From Odoribacter sp. (GTDB taxonomy: Bacteria; Bacteroidota; Bacteroidia; Bacteroidales; Marinifilaceae), in contig JAHHTT010000004.1 in assembly GCA_020024465.1 (NCBI GenBank), positions 11,017 to 75,016 on the forward strand: DNA of 64,000 bases. The letters are read 5' to 3'. Every line of letters starts with the position of its first letter. Position 1 is the first letter of the stretch. Shown here piece after piece: positions 16,572-25,030 of this stretch. The translations under genes were made by a program, and so were the position numbers. The notes beneath the pieces are model-generated. The model did not search any database. It was not told the origin of the DNA and was given only the letters and a program-made list of their open reading frames with translations.

Positions 16572-18245
16572 TTAAAATAATACAGGAATAATTGCGATGA
16601 ATGCAACGCATTCTCCGTTATATTTTGCCGGTATAAACTTCATGCGGTAAATGCAGTCCATTACGGTTTCACTCAAAACCGGATGCGGGGAACTTGTAAT
16701 TTCCACTTTGCTGACGGAGCCGTCAGCTTCAATTATCACAGCAGCCTTCACCCTGCCTGACAATTTCTGTTCCTTGACTTCCTGCCGTGTTTCAATCATC
16801 TGTGACAATACGGCATCCCACTCGCTTGGCGTACCTGTTTCTATACTTATCGGAGTGACCGGCTGGAAGTCATTTTCAGACAGGTTTACTGTTTCCGTGT
16901 CTTTTTCATACAAATGCCAGTCAATGGCATTGCGCCCCTTGGTCAGTGTTCGGGCATATTCGACACCCATTTTCAAATGTCCGTTCATATAATCCCTGAA
17001 ACCTTTAACCACCTTTTCTGTATCAAGTTGCAATCCGCTGGCCAACAGCTTTTCGGGAATATCCCATTCTGCCCCTGCCCTGTATATGTCAACAGCATCC
17101 ATTCCGTTCATAAAGACATAACCGTAAACCATACCTTGTCCGTATGCTTTGTTCAATTCCGTTTTCATGTCTTGGTTCATAAGACATATCGAGTCGCTGT
17201 CCTGAGATAGGATTGCATTCCTGAAACGTTCTGTCATTGCCATGGCACTCCTCAGTCCGTTTTCAAAAGCGGCAATGACGGCAGGACGGTTTCCCGGGGA
17301 GAGGAGCATTGCATCAAACTCCTCTCTGTGTGCTTCTCCTATAAACCATTTATATTCCATGATCCAATTAGCCTGTGCTACGCCTACGGCATACGAAATC
17401 ATATCGTTAGGTGCCAGCAGGGCATTCCGTTCGTCGGGTGTGAGCCTCATGTTGTCTTTTAGCCTGCGGATGCCGTCCGGGGCGGCGGGAGAATCAAATT
17501 TTCCAATTGCCGAAGCCAGGGCTTCCGACTGGGGGATGTCATTGCTTATTGTGGTGGAATCTATCCATTCTGGAAGAATAAGAGCATCGTCGGCATGCTC
17601 TTGACATAGAAAATAAGGTCTGTTGTGGTTTGCAATGTCGTAATAGCGTTCTTTTTCTTTATTGAAAAAAGAAAACCATTTATCGAATAAGGTGTAATAT
17701 TGTCGGGACATCTCGTTTTCAGAAGCGATATGCTTTCTTGCCTGTTTCAGCACATCGGAAATAGCGGCATCGATATAATCCAATTCCGGATTGGGATTTG
17801 TAGAGTATGCTCCCATAAGGGCTCCGGAACGAAAACAGGACCTTTCCTGTCCGGTTTTCTCTTCAATGTCCTGCAGTTGCTGCCTGAGCGAGGAATAGTC
17901 TTTCAGAATGAGTTCTTTCCAATGCTTTACACCAAAGTCATAGCCGGCGTGGATATACGGGGCGTACTCTTTCCTGTAAGTTTTCACCTTGACGGATTTT
18001 CTGTCGAGCATATCATAGGCAGTGGTATAGCATAAACCATATACGATAGGGTTCAGCATATCGATTTTGTCCCCCGGTTGGGGGAATTGTACCTTTGCTA
18101 CTGTTTCCTTCTCAATCGTCGTATTCTCTACCGTATCCTTTGTTTCTACTATATCAGGCTCCTCTTCGGTTATCCGGTTCGTATTTTGAGCTCCGGCTGA
18201 CAATATCATGCCTGAAAACAAAGCGATGAATGCTATTTTTTTCAT
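16572..18245 (-). CDS. Exported protein with C-terminal TonB-C-like domain
   Basis: 557 residues with signal peptide MKKIAFIALFSGMILSAGAQ. The helical central part (about 60-440) is of unknown family and unrelated by eye to that of the neighbouring 528-residue protein. The C-terminal 100 residues (FQPVTPISIETGTPSEW, then KAAVIIEADGSVSKVEI, then YRMKFIPAKY) nearly repeat that protein's TonB-C-like module, so the domain has been attached to different bodies. First gene of the minus-strand operon, preceded by a long leader region. There is no TonB anchor or Pro-rich linker. Function is unknown. Confidence 0.75.
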   Translation of the reverse strand: MKKIAFIALFSGMILSAGAQNTNRITEEEPDIVETKDTVENTTIEKETVAKVQFPQPGDKIDMLNPIVYGLCYTTAYDMLDRKSVKVKTYRKEYAPYIHAGYDFGVKHWKELILKDYSSLRQQLQDIEEKTGQERSCFRSGALMGAYSTNPNPELDYIDAAISDVLKQARKHIASENEMSRQYYTLFDKWFSFFNKEKERYYDIANHNRPYFLCQEHADDALILPEWIDSTTISNDIPQSEALASAIGKFDSPAAPDGIRRLKDNMRLTPDERNALLAPNDMISYAVGVAQANWIMEYKWFIGEAHREEFDAMLLSPGNRPAVIAAFENGLRSAMAMTERFRNAILSQDSDSICLMNQDMKTELNKAYGQGMVYGYVFMNGMDAVDIYRAGAEWDIPEKLLASGLQLDTEKVVKGFRDYMNGHLKMGVEYARTLTKGRNAIDWHLYEKDTETVNLSENDFQPVTPISIETGTPSEWDAVLSQMIETRQEVKEQKLSGRVKAAVIIEADGSVSKVEITSSPHPVLSETVMDCIYRMKFIPAKYNGECVAFIAIIPVLF

Positions 18246-18642
18246 AACTGTTTCCGTTTTATTTGTCGTAAAAGTAAATTTTTAATCCATGTATTTTTTA
18301 TGATTGCTGATAAGATTTACGGATTTCTGTTCACCGATTTGAATATTCAGCCATACTGCGCCTTGTGTGTATACATTTTCATAACTGAAAATTACTTTTT
18401 TTACCGTCCGACTCCTAGTGCGGATTGTTGGAAAAGAAAGTGTGGAGACGGTTCACTTATTTGTATTAGAGGTTCTGGTAAACCCGGAAGCAAATAAATA
18501 AAACAGTACCCCACACCTATATTGTATGCCGATGTAACACACAAATACAGATGATGAATGTGACTGTTTTCCCTTGCTTCCATTGAAATGTACCAGATTT
18601 CTAATACAAGGTTTCAGTAAAACACTTTCATCTATCATGTCT

Positions 18643-18670
18643 GGTTGCAATTTGCAACCGTGCAAATATA
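18643..18670 (-). promoter_or_regulatory. Candidate promoter with overlapping palindrome
   Basis: On the minus strand a perfect TATATTTG (-7 consensus TAnnTTTG, 18663-18670) is followed at the expected start site by a palindrome with 8-base arms, GGTTGCAA / TTGCAACC, and a 1-base centre (18643-18659). A dyad at the start site would suit a repressor or the co-encoded AraC-type regulator. No clear -33 TTTG was found. Confidence 0.4.
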
Positions 18671-18883
18671 AATAATGTTTTTTACCGAATCACATTTGGG
18701 GTACTGATATTTTTGACAAAAATAATGTAGAAACGCTTGATTTGTCGTATGATTCAGGAATAATTTATAGGATTGTTGGTCACTCTGTTCAACAAGATGC
18801 CGTATCTGTTTGTCAGCTTCCTTTTTTCGTTTGTTTAAATTGTATTTTATGCCGGCTCAAATTTTAGTCAAATATATCCGATG

Positions 18884-18933
18884 GATATCTTTATGATATC
18901 TTTGATATAACTTTGATATAACTTTGATATAAC
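18884..18933. repeat. Tandem GATAT array
   Basis: Three perfect 11-base copies of TTTGATATAAC (18901-18933), preceded by two looser units. GATAT occurs at 18884, 18895, 18904, 18915 and 18926, spaced 11, 9, 11 and 11 bases, close to one per helical turn. It may be a protein-binding array or a slippage product. Confidence 0.7.
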
Positions 18934-18981
18934 TTTAAGGGGAATTAAAGAGAGGTGATGAAGGGAGTTGATGCATATAAG

Positions 18982-19016
18982 AAATCCGTCTGGCAATATC
19001 TTTACCAGACGGATTT
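18982..19016 (-). terminator. Rho-independent terminator after iorB
   Basis: 12-bp perfect stem AAATCCGTCTGG / CCAGACGGATTT (18982-18993 and 19005-19016) with an 11-base loop, 30 bases past the iorB stop. Confidence 0.75.
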
Positions 19017-19046
19017 GTATTAGTGTAAAAGAGCGTCGATTCTCTT

Positions 19047-19640
19047 TTATTGTTTGTTTGTAGCTTTCAGAGCGAATTCACGTCCGGCACGCAAACCTTT
19101 CAGGTTCATTTCAACAACCTCTTCTCCCTTGCGGGCAAAAATGGCCCGGATTCCGTCTTCAAGATATTCGAAAGGGATCTCGATGAAAGGGGAGGCCGCT
19201 CCCAGCATGACAAAGTTGCTGGCTCGTACGTTGCCGGTTGCTTCTTTGGCAATGGTGTCGGCATCAATTACGACATGGTGGGGGAGTGCTGACAGAGTCG
19301 CTGACAGAATTTCTGTATCCGGATAGTTCGGAATGTTGATGAATGGAGTGGCATTGGTCACTACATACCCGCCTTTACGCAGGAAGGGCAAGTAGCGGAG
19401 AGCTTCCATCGGCTCTACTGACAGGATGATGTCGGCTGTGCCTTTGGCAATCAGGTCGGAATATATCGGTTTGTCAGAAATGCGCATATACGATTGTACG
19501 TCACCGCCACGCTGGCTCATTCCGTGTGTCTCGGCCTGTTTCATATATAAGTTGTTGGTCAGTGCTGCTGACCCTAAGGCTGCTGCGATGGACAGGATTC
19601 CCTGTCCGCCTACGCCTGCTAATATAATGTCTGTTTTCAT
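19047..19640 (-). CDS. iorB: Indolepyruvate:ferredoxin oxidoreductase beta subunit
   Basis: 197 residues, the gamma-type (pyruvate/ketoisovalerate oxidoreductase catalytic) domain. Signatures are the N-terminal ILAGVGGQGILSIAAALG, THGMSQRGGDVQSYMRI and VEPMEALRYLPFLRKGG. With IorA it oxidises aryl-2-oxo acids, the transamination products of Trp, Phe and Tyr, to aryl-acetyl-CoA with ferredoxin as acceptor. It lies 24 bases after iorA and is followed by a strong terminator. In gut Bacteroidales this pair supports aromatic amino acid fermentation and can run in the reverse, reductive direction. Confidence 0.93.
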   Translation of the reverse strand: MKTDIILAGVGGQGILSIAAALGSAALTNNLYMKQAETHGMSQRGGDVQSYMRISDKPIYSDLIAKGTADIILSVEPMEALRYLPFLRKGGYVVTNATPFINIPNYPDTEILSATLSALPHHVVIDADTIAKEATGNVRASNFVMLGAASPFIEIPFEYLEDGIRAIFARKGEEVVEMNLKGLRAGREFALKATNKQ

Positions 19641-19664
19641 ACAATTAGTGTTGATGGTGGGAAG

Positions 19665-21254
19665 TTATTTTTTCTTTTTTGCGTCTCTGCCAGCCTTCTG
19701 GATACATATACGACGCGGAATGATGACAGATACCCCTTTGTATTCCAGTTCTGTACGGATGATCTGGCATAATTCTTCATGGTTTTTCGGAACAGGAAGC
19801 AACACACGGATATGTTCCGGCTCTACACCGATACCTCTGCAGATGGATTCGATTTTGCCTAATGCTGATGATTCCTGTCCGCCGGTCATTGAAATGGATT
19901 CGTTATCGGAAATAATCACGGTGATGGGTGTCTTTTCATTTACTGCATCCAGCAGACCGGTCATGCCGGAGTGGGTGAAAGTAGAGTCGCCGATGACGGC
20001 TACAGTCGGGAACAAACCGGCATCACAGGCTCCTTTGGCCATGGTGATGGACGCTCCCATATCAACACAGCTGTTGATGGCTTGAAAAGGAGGAAGTGCG
20101 CCTAAGGTGTAGCAACCTATATCTGAGAATACGCGACCCTCACCATAGGAGGCTATCACTTCGTTCAATGCTTTATATACATCTCTGTGGCTACAGCCGT
20201 TACATAATGCAGGTGGGCGGGGGGCAACTATTTCCGGTACCGGTGCACCTTCTGTTGTCGGAAGGCAGAGGGCTTTGGCAACCAGATCCGGATTCAATTC
20301 GCCGTCGCGTGGCAGACTGCCGTCAAGACGTCCCAGAATGTTTTCATTGCCGGGATAACCTTTCAGCATATTTTCAACCATCGGATAGCCTTCTTCCAAG
20401 ACCATGATTTGTTTACATTCCCGCATCAGGCGTTTGATCATTTTGCGAGGTAGTGGGTATTGGCTTACTTTTACAACCGGATATTTGCATTTGCCGTCAA
20501 AGTTTTCCATCAGATAATTGTATCCGATTCCGCAGGCTATGATACCCAATGATTTGTCTTCACCGTCGATATATCGGTTGAAAGGGGATTGTTCGGAAGC
20601 CTTTATGAAATCGGCCTGCTTTTCGAGCAACAGTTTGTAGCGTTTGCGGGCAATGGCAGGCAATAGGACGAACTGCCGTTTGTCTTCGGGCAGGTGAAGA
20701 TGGTTCTCTGCCAGTCCTTCACATGGCTCTACTCCTGAACGGGAGTGTGCCAGACGGGTGGTGATACGCATCAGTACGGGACTGCCTACAGTCTCTGACA
20801 GGGCAAAACCGTAGCGTGTCATGTCATAGGCTTCCTGCTGATTGGATGGCTCCAAAATAGGGATTAAAGCAAATCTGCCATATTCACGAGAATCCTGTTC
20901 GTTCTGTGAAGAGTGCATGGAAGGGTCGTCTGCAGCGGTGATGACCAGACCTCCGTTGGCTCCTGTGACGGCTGCATTCATGAAGCAGTCTGCTGCCACG
21001 TTCATTCCCACGTGTTTCATACATACCAGTGCACGTTTGCCGGCGTATGACATTCCGAGTGCTGATTCCATGGCAGTCTTTTCGTTTGCTGCCCAGGCTC
21101 GGTGTACATTGCGGGCAATGGCTTCTTTGGAGCCTTGGATATACTCGGTGATTTCTGTTGAAGGGGTTCCCGGATATGCATATACTCCGGAGATACCGCT
21201 GTCGATTGCTCCTTGGGCAATCGCTTCAACACCTAATAGTAGCTGTCTTTGCAT
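19665..21254 (-). CDS. iorA: Indolepyruvate:ferredoxin oxidoreductase alpha subunit
   Basis: Thiamine-pyrophosphate-dependent subunit, 529 residues from MQRQLLLGVEAIAQG; the 11 extra codons upstream add nothing family-like. Segments: YAYPGTPSTEI, the CMKHVGMNVAADCFMN region, ALCNGCSHRDVYKAL, and the TPP site GDSTFTHSGMTGLLDAV with SDNESISMTGGQ. Archaeal IorA has a C-terminal ferredoxin domain with two [4Fe-4S] clusters. Here the protein ends soon after SVIIPRRICIQKAG, without CxxCxxC motifs, so an external ferredoxin must take the electrons directly. I believe this short form is usual in Bacteroides relatives. Confidence 0.92.
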   Translation of the reverse strand: MQRQLLLGVEAIAQGAIDSGISGVYAYPGTPSTEITEYIQGSKEAIARNVHRAWAANEKTAMESALGMSYAGKRALVCMKHVGMNVAADCFMNAAVTGANGGLVITAADDPSMHSSQNEQDSREYGRFALIPILEPSNQQEAYDMTRYGFALSETVGSPVLMRITTRLAHSRSGVEPCEGLAENHLHLPEDKRQFVLLPAIARKRYKLLLEKQADFIKASEQSPFNRYIDGEDKSLGIIACGIGYNYLMENFDGKCKYPVVKVSQYPLPRKMIKRLMRECKQIMVLEEGYPMVENMLKGYPGNENILGRLDGSLPRDGELNPDLVAKALCLPTTEGAPVPEIVAPRPPALCNGCSHRDVYKALNEVIASYGEGRVFSDIGCYTLGALPPFQAINSCVDMGASITMAKGACDAGLFPTVAVIGDSTFTHSGMTGLLDAVNEKTPITVIISDNESISMTGGQESSALGKIESICRGIGVEPEHIRVLLPVPKNHEELCQIIRTELEYKGVSVIIPRRICIQKAGRDAKKKK

Positions 21255-21300
21255 AATTTTGTTCAGTTTTATTGATTTTAGTGTCAAATTTCATGAATTG

Positions 21301-21331
21301 AAAAACAGCATGAAACGTTTTGTTCTGCTGT
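21301..21331 (-). terminator. Terminator after the aroE operon
   Basis: On the minus strand ACAGCA (21326-21331) pairs with TGCTGT (21305-21310), with a possible inner AAC/GTT extension, followed by TTTTT. It lies between aroE and iorA. Confidence 0.55.
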
Positions 21332-21503
21332 CGGATAGATATAGGGGGGTAATTAGAGCCCCCAATGGAATTTCAGTGACCCCATTATGTATGCTAATAC
21401 AAAATAATATTCGCCCGGATAATACATAATGTTTCGTATTTGTGTTAAAACGTTTGCGAAGATAGGTATATTCTTTGAATAATGCAAGAGGCGGACGAAA
21501 TAT

Positions 21504-22244
21504 TCATAATCCCCAAATCTCCCAGTTCTTTTCTGCCTGTCCGAGAAGCATGGCATAGCCGTTGCATGTATGTGCACCGGCTTTTGCCCCTCTTTGCATG
21601 AAGGTCGTTACAGAAGGGTTGTAGACAAGATCAAAAAGGTAATGATCCGTTGTCAGCAGTTGATAGGGGATGGGTGGACAGCTTTGGATGTTGGGGTAGG
21701 TGCCCAATGGGGTGGTATTAATGATGAGATAGTGGGTGGAAAGATGGGCTGCTACTTCGGAATAGCCGATTTGTCCCGATTCTTGAGGGGTTCGAGAGAC
21801 GGTGGATGATGCTATATGGAGAGTGTGGAGTACATGCCGTATGGCTTTGGCTGCTCCGCCATTGCCTAAAATGAGGGCATGAGTGATGCCTGCCGGAATG
21901 AAGGCAAGTAAGGCATTCCGAAAACCGTCCGAGTCAGTGTTGTAGCCCGTCAGATAAGGATGTCCGTTTCGGCGTTCGATGCGTACGCAATTGACAGCTC
22001 CGATGGCTTGAGCTTCTTCACTGACAGCATCCAGATAAGGGAGAATGTGTTGCTTGTGGGGTATGGTGACGTTGAAACCGCATAAATCGGGGTATCCGGA
22101 AAGCAGAATTGGAAAATCTGAAATGTTTTCCAATTCGAACTTTAGATATTCCGCTTCTATGGATAGGTGTCTGAACCGTCCGTTATAGTAATCGGGAGAA
22201 TAGGTGTGAGCAAGTGGATAGCCCAATATTCCGAATGTTTTCAT
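21504..22244 (-). CDS. aroE: Shikimate dehydrogenase
   Basis: NADP-dependent reduction of 3-dehydroshikimate to shikimate in aromatic amino acid synthesis. 246 residues, at the short end for AroE. Conserved parts: GYPLAHTYSP (shikimate-binding Ser region), NVTIPHKQHI with the catalytic Lys, GYNTDSDGFRNAL with the substrate Asp, the dinucleotide-binding loop LILGNGGAAKA, and NTTPLGTYPN. Last gene of a four-gene minus-strand run, 16 bases after the DUF368 gene. The combination is not a pathway; aroE is probably a passenger in a housekeeping operon. Confidence 0.92.
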   Translation of the reverse strand: MKTFGILGYPLAHTYSPDYYNGRFRHLSIEAEYLKFELENISDFPILLSGYPDLCGFNVTIPHKQHILPYLDAVSEEAQAIGAVNCVRIERRNGHPYLTGYNTDSDGFRNALLAFIPAGITHALILGNGGAAKAIRHVLHTLHIASSTVSRTPQESGQIGYSEVAAHLSTHYLIINTTPLGTYPNIQSCPPIPYQLLTTDHYLFDLVYNPSVTTFMQRGAKAGAHTCNGYAMLLGQAEKNWEIWGL

Positions 22245-22260
22245 TAATAATGAATGGATA

Positions 22261-23199
22261 TTAGGTCCGTTTGATGCTCATCTTGCGTCCGATTGCTTCG
22301 ATACCCCAAATGAGGATGAATCCGGCGATACACATGAGAATGGCTTGCCATAGCAACGGATCACTGCCGGTCAGTTCGCCAAAGCGTGCCGGTGAGATAT
22401 TGCTTTCTACCAATGCTTTTTCAATGCCATGACTGTCTGTGTAGGTTTGAAGGGTTTCTTTCCAGGGCCACACTTTATTTAAGGAACCGACCATAAAACC
22501 GGTCAGTAAGGACACGGTGACAGTGTGGTGGTGTTTGAGCAGCCATGACAGTAAGTGGGAAAAACTGATGATTCCAGCTACTGCACCAATCGCAAAAAGC
22601 ACCAGAACACCGATGTTAAATGTGCTGACAGCTCCTAATATATAGGTGTATTTGCCCATCAGCAGAAGGATGAATGCTCCTGAAATACCGGGCAATATCA
22701 TGGCACAGATGGCAATGGCTCCGGATAGAATGATGAACCACCAGCTGTTTGGAGTTTCTGAGGGTGTCATCACGGTAATCCAATAGGCTACGACGGCTCC
22801 TATGATGAGCGATATGACTGTGAAGATATTCCACTTCTTGATTTCTTTGGCGACCAGCACTGACGAGGCGATAATCAGTCCGAAAAAAAACGACCATATA
22901 TATATCGGATGGTTATCCAATAACCAGGTCATCAGTTTTGCTAAAGAGAATATGGAAATGCCGATTCCCGCAATGACTGAAATGAGAAAATTGCCGTTGA
23001 TTTTTTTCCAGAATTCCGCCAGTTTGAATTTTAACAATAGTTTGACGGCCTGAAGGTCCACGGCTTTTATGGAGTCGATCAGTTCTTCGTAAATGCCGGT
23101 AATGAATGCGATAGTGCCGCCGGAAACTCCCGGTACGACATCGGCTGCGCCCATGGCACAGCCGCGTAATATTAATAATGGGTAATTTTTTTTGCTCAT
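22261..23199 (-). CDS. DUF368 membrane protein, candidate polyprenyl-phosphate translocase
   Basis: 312-residue integral membrane protein with about 8-9 hydrophobic helices. The DUF368 hallmarks are the inverted, symmetric motifs GAADVVPGVSGGTIAFITGIYEEL at the N-terminus and MILPGISGAFILLLMGKY in the middle. Members of this family (PopT) have been reported to recycle undecaprenyl phosphate across the cytoplasmic membrane; applying that role here rests on family membership. Its start overlaps the stop of the DUF4301 gene by 4 bases. Undecaprenyl pyrophosphate synthase is encoded elsewhere in the window, at 32804. Confidence 0.88.
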   Translation of the reverse strand: MSKKNYPLLILRGCAMGAADVVPGVSGGTIAFITGIYEELIDSIKAVDLQAVKLLLKFKLAEFWKKINGNFLISVIAGIGISIFSLAKLMTWLLDNHPIYIWSFFFGLIIASSVLVAKEIKKWNIFTVISLIIGAVVAYWITVMTPSETPNSWWFIILSGAIAICAMILPGISGAFILLLMGKYTYILGAVSTFNIGVLVLFAIGAVAGIISFSHLLSWLLKHHHTVTVSLLTGFMVGSLNKVWPWKETLQTYTDSHGIEKALVESNISPARFGELTGSDPLLWQAILMCIAGFILIWGIEAIGRKMSIKRT

Positions 23200-24752
23200 C
23201 GTCTAATAACATTTCTGTGTTCAAAACGGAAAAGGTCGAAAACGGTCTTGACCGGGGTGAAGGTGGTAAGAGGCACCTCTACAAAGACGGTTATCCAATT
23301 GGCCATTGCCCCGTTCCATAAACCGGGCAATTCTTGTACCTTGATGTCTTTGCCCTTATATGATTTGCAGGTGATGAAGCCTTGATCTTTATCGATAAGT
23401 TTTTCAAGGTCGAATTTTTTGCCTTTATGATTTTTGATAGTACATACAATATCGACAGGATTGAAATGTGTTGATTTTTCAAATATTTCTTTCTGCTCCT
23501 TTTCTTCCATATTGATTTGTGCCGATTCGACAATCATCAGGCGTGAACTTCCGTCTTTTGCCTTTACCCAGAAAGGGCCGCCTCCCGGTTCTCCTTCGTT
23601 TTTCACCATACCGCACACACGTATCGGACGGTCCAAAAGATTCTGCAGGTGTTTGATGCGTTCCTTCTGATCTTTAAAAGTTTTGCCTTCCGCCTCCTTA
23701 TATCCGACAGAAGTCAGGTAACTTTCAATTTCCAGCAGTTGCTCTTCTGACGGCTTTTTATTCAGAATGGTTAAGAAATCAAATACTTTTTGCTGAACAT
23801 CAAGTAATATGCCGGCGAGTATCTTTTTATACCTTACAGTATCGTTTTTGGCACGGTCGGGAATTACATTATCAATATTTTTGATGAAGATGATGTCTGC
23901 ATCCAATTCATTCAGATTGTGGATGAGTGCTCCGTGTCCTCCCGGATGGAAAACGATCTGTCCCTCTTCATCGCGTAGCAGATTTCCTTCGCTATCTATG
24001 CTGACAGTGTCGGTTGAGGGTTTTTGTATGGAGAAGCTTGCTTCATATTTTACGCCAAACATCTTTTCGAAGATTTTGGTCTCTTTTTTCAGACGGGCCT
24101 GAAACATTGTCTGATATTCTTCTGAGATGGTAAAATGAATCCGGGCCTTTTTATGATCACTGGCATACATGGCTGCTTCGACAATGTGTTCATCGAATGC
24201 CGTGCGTACGAAATCCCGATAGATGTGAAAATCAATCAGGCCTTTGGGCGTGTTTCCGTAGTTTAGCCCTTTTTTGTAGAGAATATATTTCAATATTTCA
24301 TTGAAATCCCGCTTCTCAATCATTTTATTGATATCCTTTCCATCTTTCCACATGACATTGGAAAGATGTTCGTAAAAAGGAAGTTCGTCCAGTTTTTCAA
24401 AGAAATAGTGTATACTTCCCGGTTCTTTATGTTGCACGAAGTCAAGGAATTCTTCGGTTGTGCCGTGATAATTGTCCATAAATGCAAAGAGATCTTTGAA
24501 CATGCGTGTGGCTGAACCGGATGCAGGTACCATTTTTATGATACTGGAGTGTTCGCGAGCCTGTTCGTATGTTTCTATCAGATGTTCTTCTTCTTCCGGA
24601 GAGGTACTGATGATGCCATTGTCTGTCGTGGCCGGTTCTGAGAGGTTTATATAGTCAAAGCCTTTTTTGAAATTTGCCAGTTGGCGGTCAATGGCCTCTG
24701 CCTTGATGCCTCTGTGCTTGAAATTATGAAGGTCTTCTTTGGTATAAGTCAT
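23196..24752 (-). CDS. DUF4301 family protein, possible sugar nucleotidyltransferase fold
   Basis: 518-residue cytoplasmic protein of the Bacteroidetes DUF4301 group, with no described function that I know. Three segments recall UDP-sugar pyrophosphorylases: a loop near residue 75 (VPASGSATRMFKDL), HPGGHGALIHNLN near 270, and IIFIKNIDNVIPD, where an Asp could bind metal. This suggests a GT-A-like nucleotidyltransferase fold, which is my inference. It overlaps the 93-residue gene upstream and the DUF368 gene downstream by 4 bases each, so the three are tightly coupled. Confidence 0.75.
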   Translation of the reverse strand: MTYTKEDLHNFKHRGIKAEAIDRQLANFKKGFDYINLSEPATTDNGIISTSPEEEEHLIETYEQAREHSSIIKMVPASGSATRMFKDLFAFMDNYHGTTEEFLDFVQHKEPGSIHYFFEKLDELPFYEHLSNVMWKDGKDINKMIEKRDFNEILKYILYKKGLNYGNTPKGLIDFHIYRDFVRTAFDEHIVEAAMYASDHKKARIHFTISEEYQTMFQARLKKETKIFEKMFGVKYEASFSIQKPSTDTVSIDSEGNLLRDEEGQIVFHPGGHGALIHNLNELDADIIFIKNIDNVIPDRAKNDTVRYKKILAGILLDVQQKVFDFLTILNKKPSEEQLLEIESYLTSVGYKEAEGKTFKDQKERIKHLQNLLDRPIRVCGMVKNEGEPGGGPFWVKAKDGSSRLMIVESAQINMEEKEQKEIFEKSTHFNPVDIVCTIKNHKGKKFDLEKLIDKDQGFITCKSYKGKDIKVQELPGLWNGAMANWITVFVEVPLTTFTPVKTVFDLFRFEHRNVIRR

Positions 24753-25030
24753 TTTCTCGTTTTTTTTGATGGTAAATCTTCATCTTCTTCTTCATCGTAT
24801 ACATCCTCCTGGTTGTCTAATTCGTTTTCATAAAACTCTTCGGCTTCTTCCATGAGGGAATCAATGTCATCCTGACTGAGAGGTTCTTCGTCAATCCAGT
24901 AAATTTTCTGATTACTGTAAAAACCGTCCAGATCGCATTGAATAATACAGCGTGGTTTTTCTGTGTGTACGACGTAAACTAAGTCGAGTGCCTCTTGTGA
25001 ATTGTCGGCGATAAGGAATTTAGGTAACAT
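24749..25030 (-). CDS. Small acidic protein of unknown function
   Basis: 93 residues. The N-terminal half (FLIADNSQEALDLVYVVHTEKPRC and IYWIDEEPLSQDDI) looks like a compact fold. The C-terminal third is very acidic (EEAEEFYENELDNQEDVYDEEEDEDL) and ends in a short basic tail. No family with a known role was recognised. It is the first gene of the aroE run and overlaps the DUF4301 gene by 4 bases, so a helper or regulatory role for DUF4301 is possible but unproven. Confidence 0.7.
   Translation of the reverse strand: MLPKFLIADNSQEALDLVYVVHTEKPRCIIQCDLDGFYSNQKIYWIDEEPLSQDDIDSLMEEAEEFYENELDNQEDVYDEEEDEDLPSKKTRK

Larger units (their letters stand above)
18246..18981. other. Long non-coding region upstream of the exported-protein operon
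   Basis: No convincing gene; the short frames on both strands lack family resemblance. It holds a candidate minus-strand promoter with a palindrome (18643-18670) and an array of GATAT units (18884-18933). If the promoter call is right, the first gene has an untranslated leader of about 400 bases. Confidence 0.5.

Noticed and set aside
11876..18245. Reading the three TonB-C proteins as true TonB energy transducers
   Set aside because: They have cleavable signal peptides, lack the Pro-rich spacer, and have no linked ExbB/ExbD genes.
8988..18245. Recent horizontal transfer of the exported-protein run
   Set aside because: GC content looks higher in its middle, but iorAB and the etf genes are similar; no integrase, tRNA end or direct repeats flank it.
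18300..18665. Short open frames on both strands in the long intergenic region
   Set aside because: Low complexity, no starts with signals or motifs, and no plausible products; they fit random AT-rich DNA.
18884..18933. Possible CRISPR-like array
   Set aside because: Units are 11 bases with no spacers and no cas genes are present.
21344..21363. GGGGG / CCCCC hairpin upstream of iorA
   Set aside because: Short stem without T-run or known element; the neighbouring hairpin at 21301-21331 is the better terminator.
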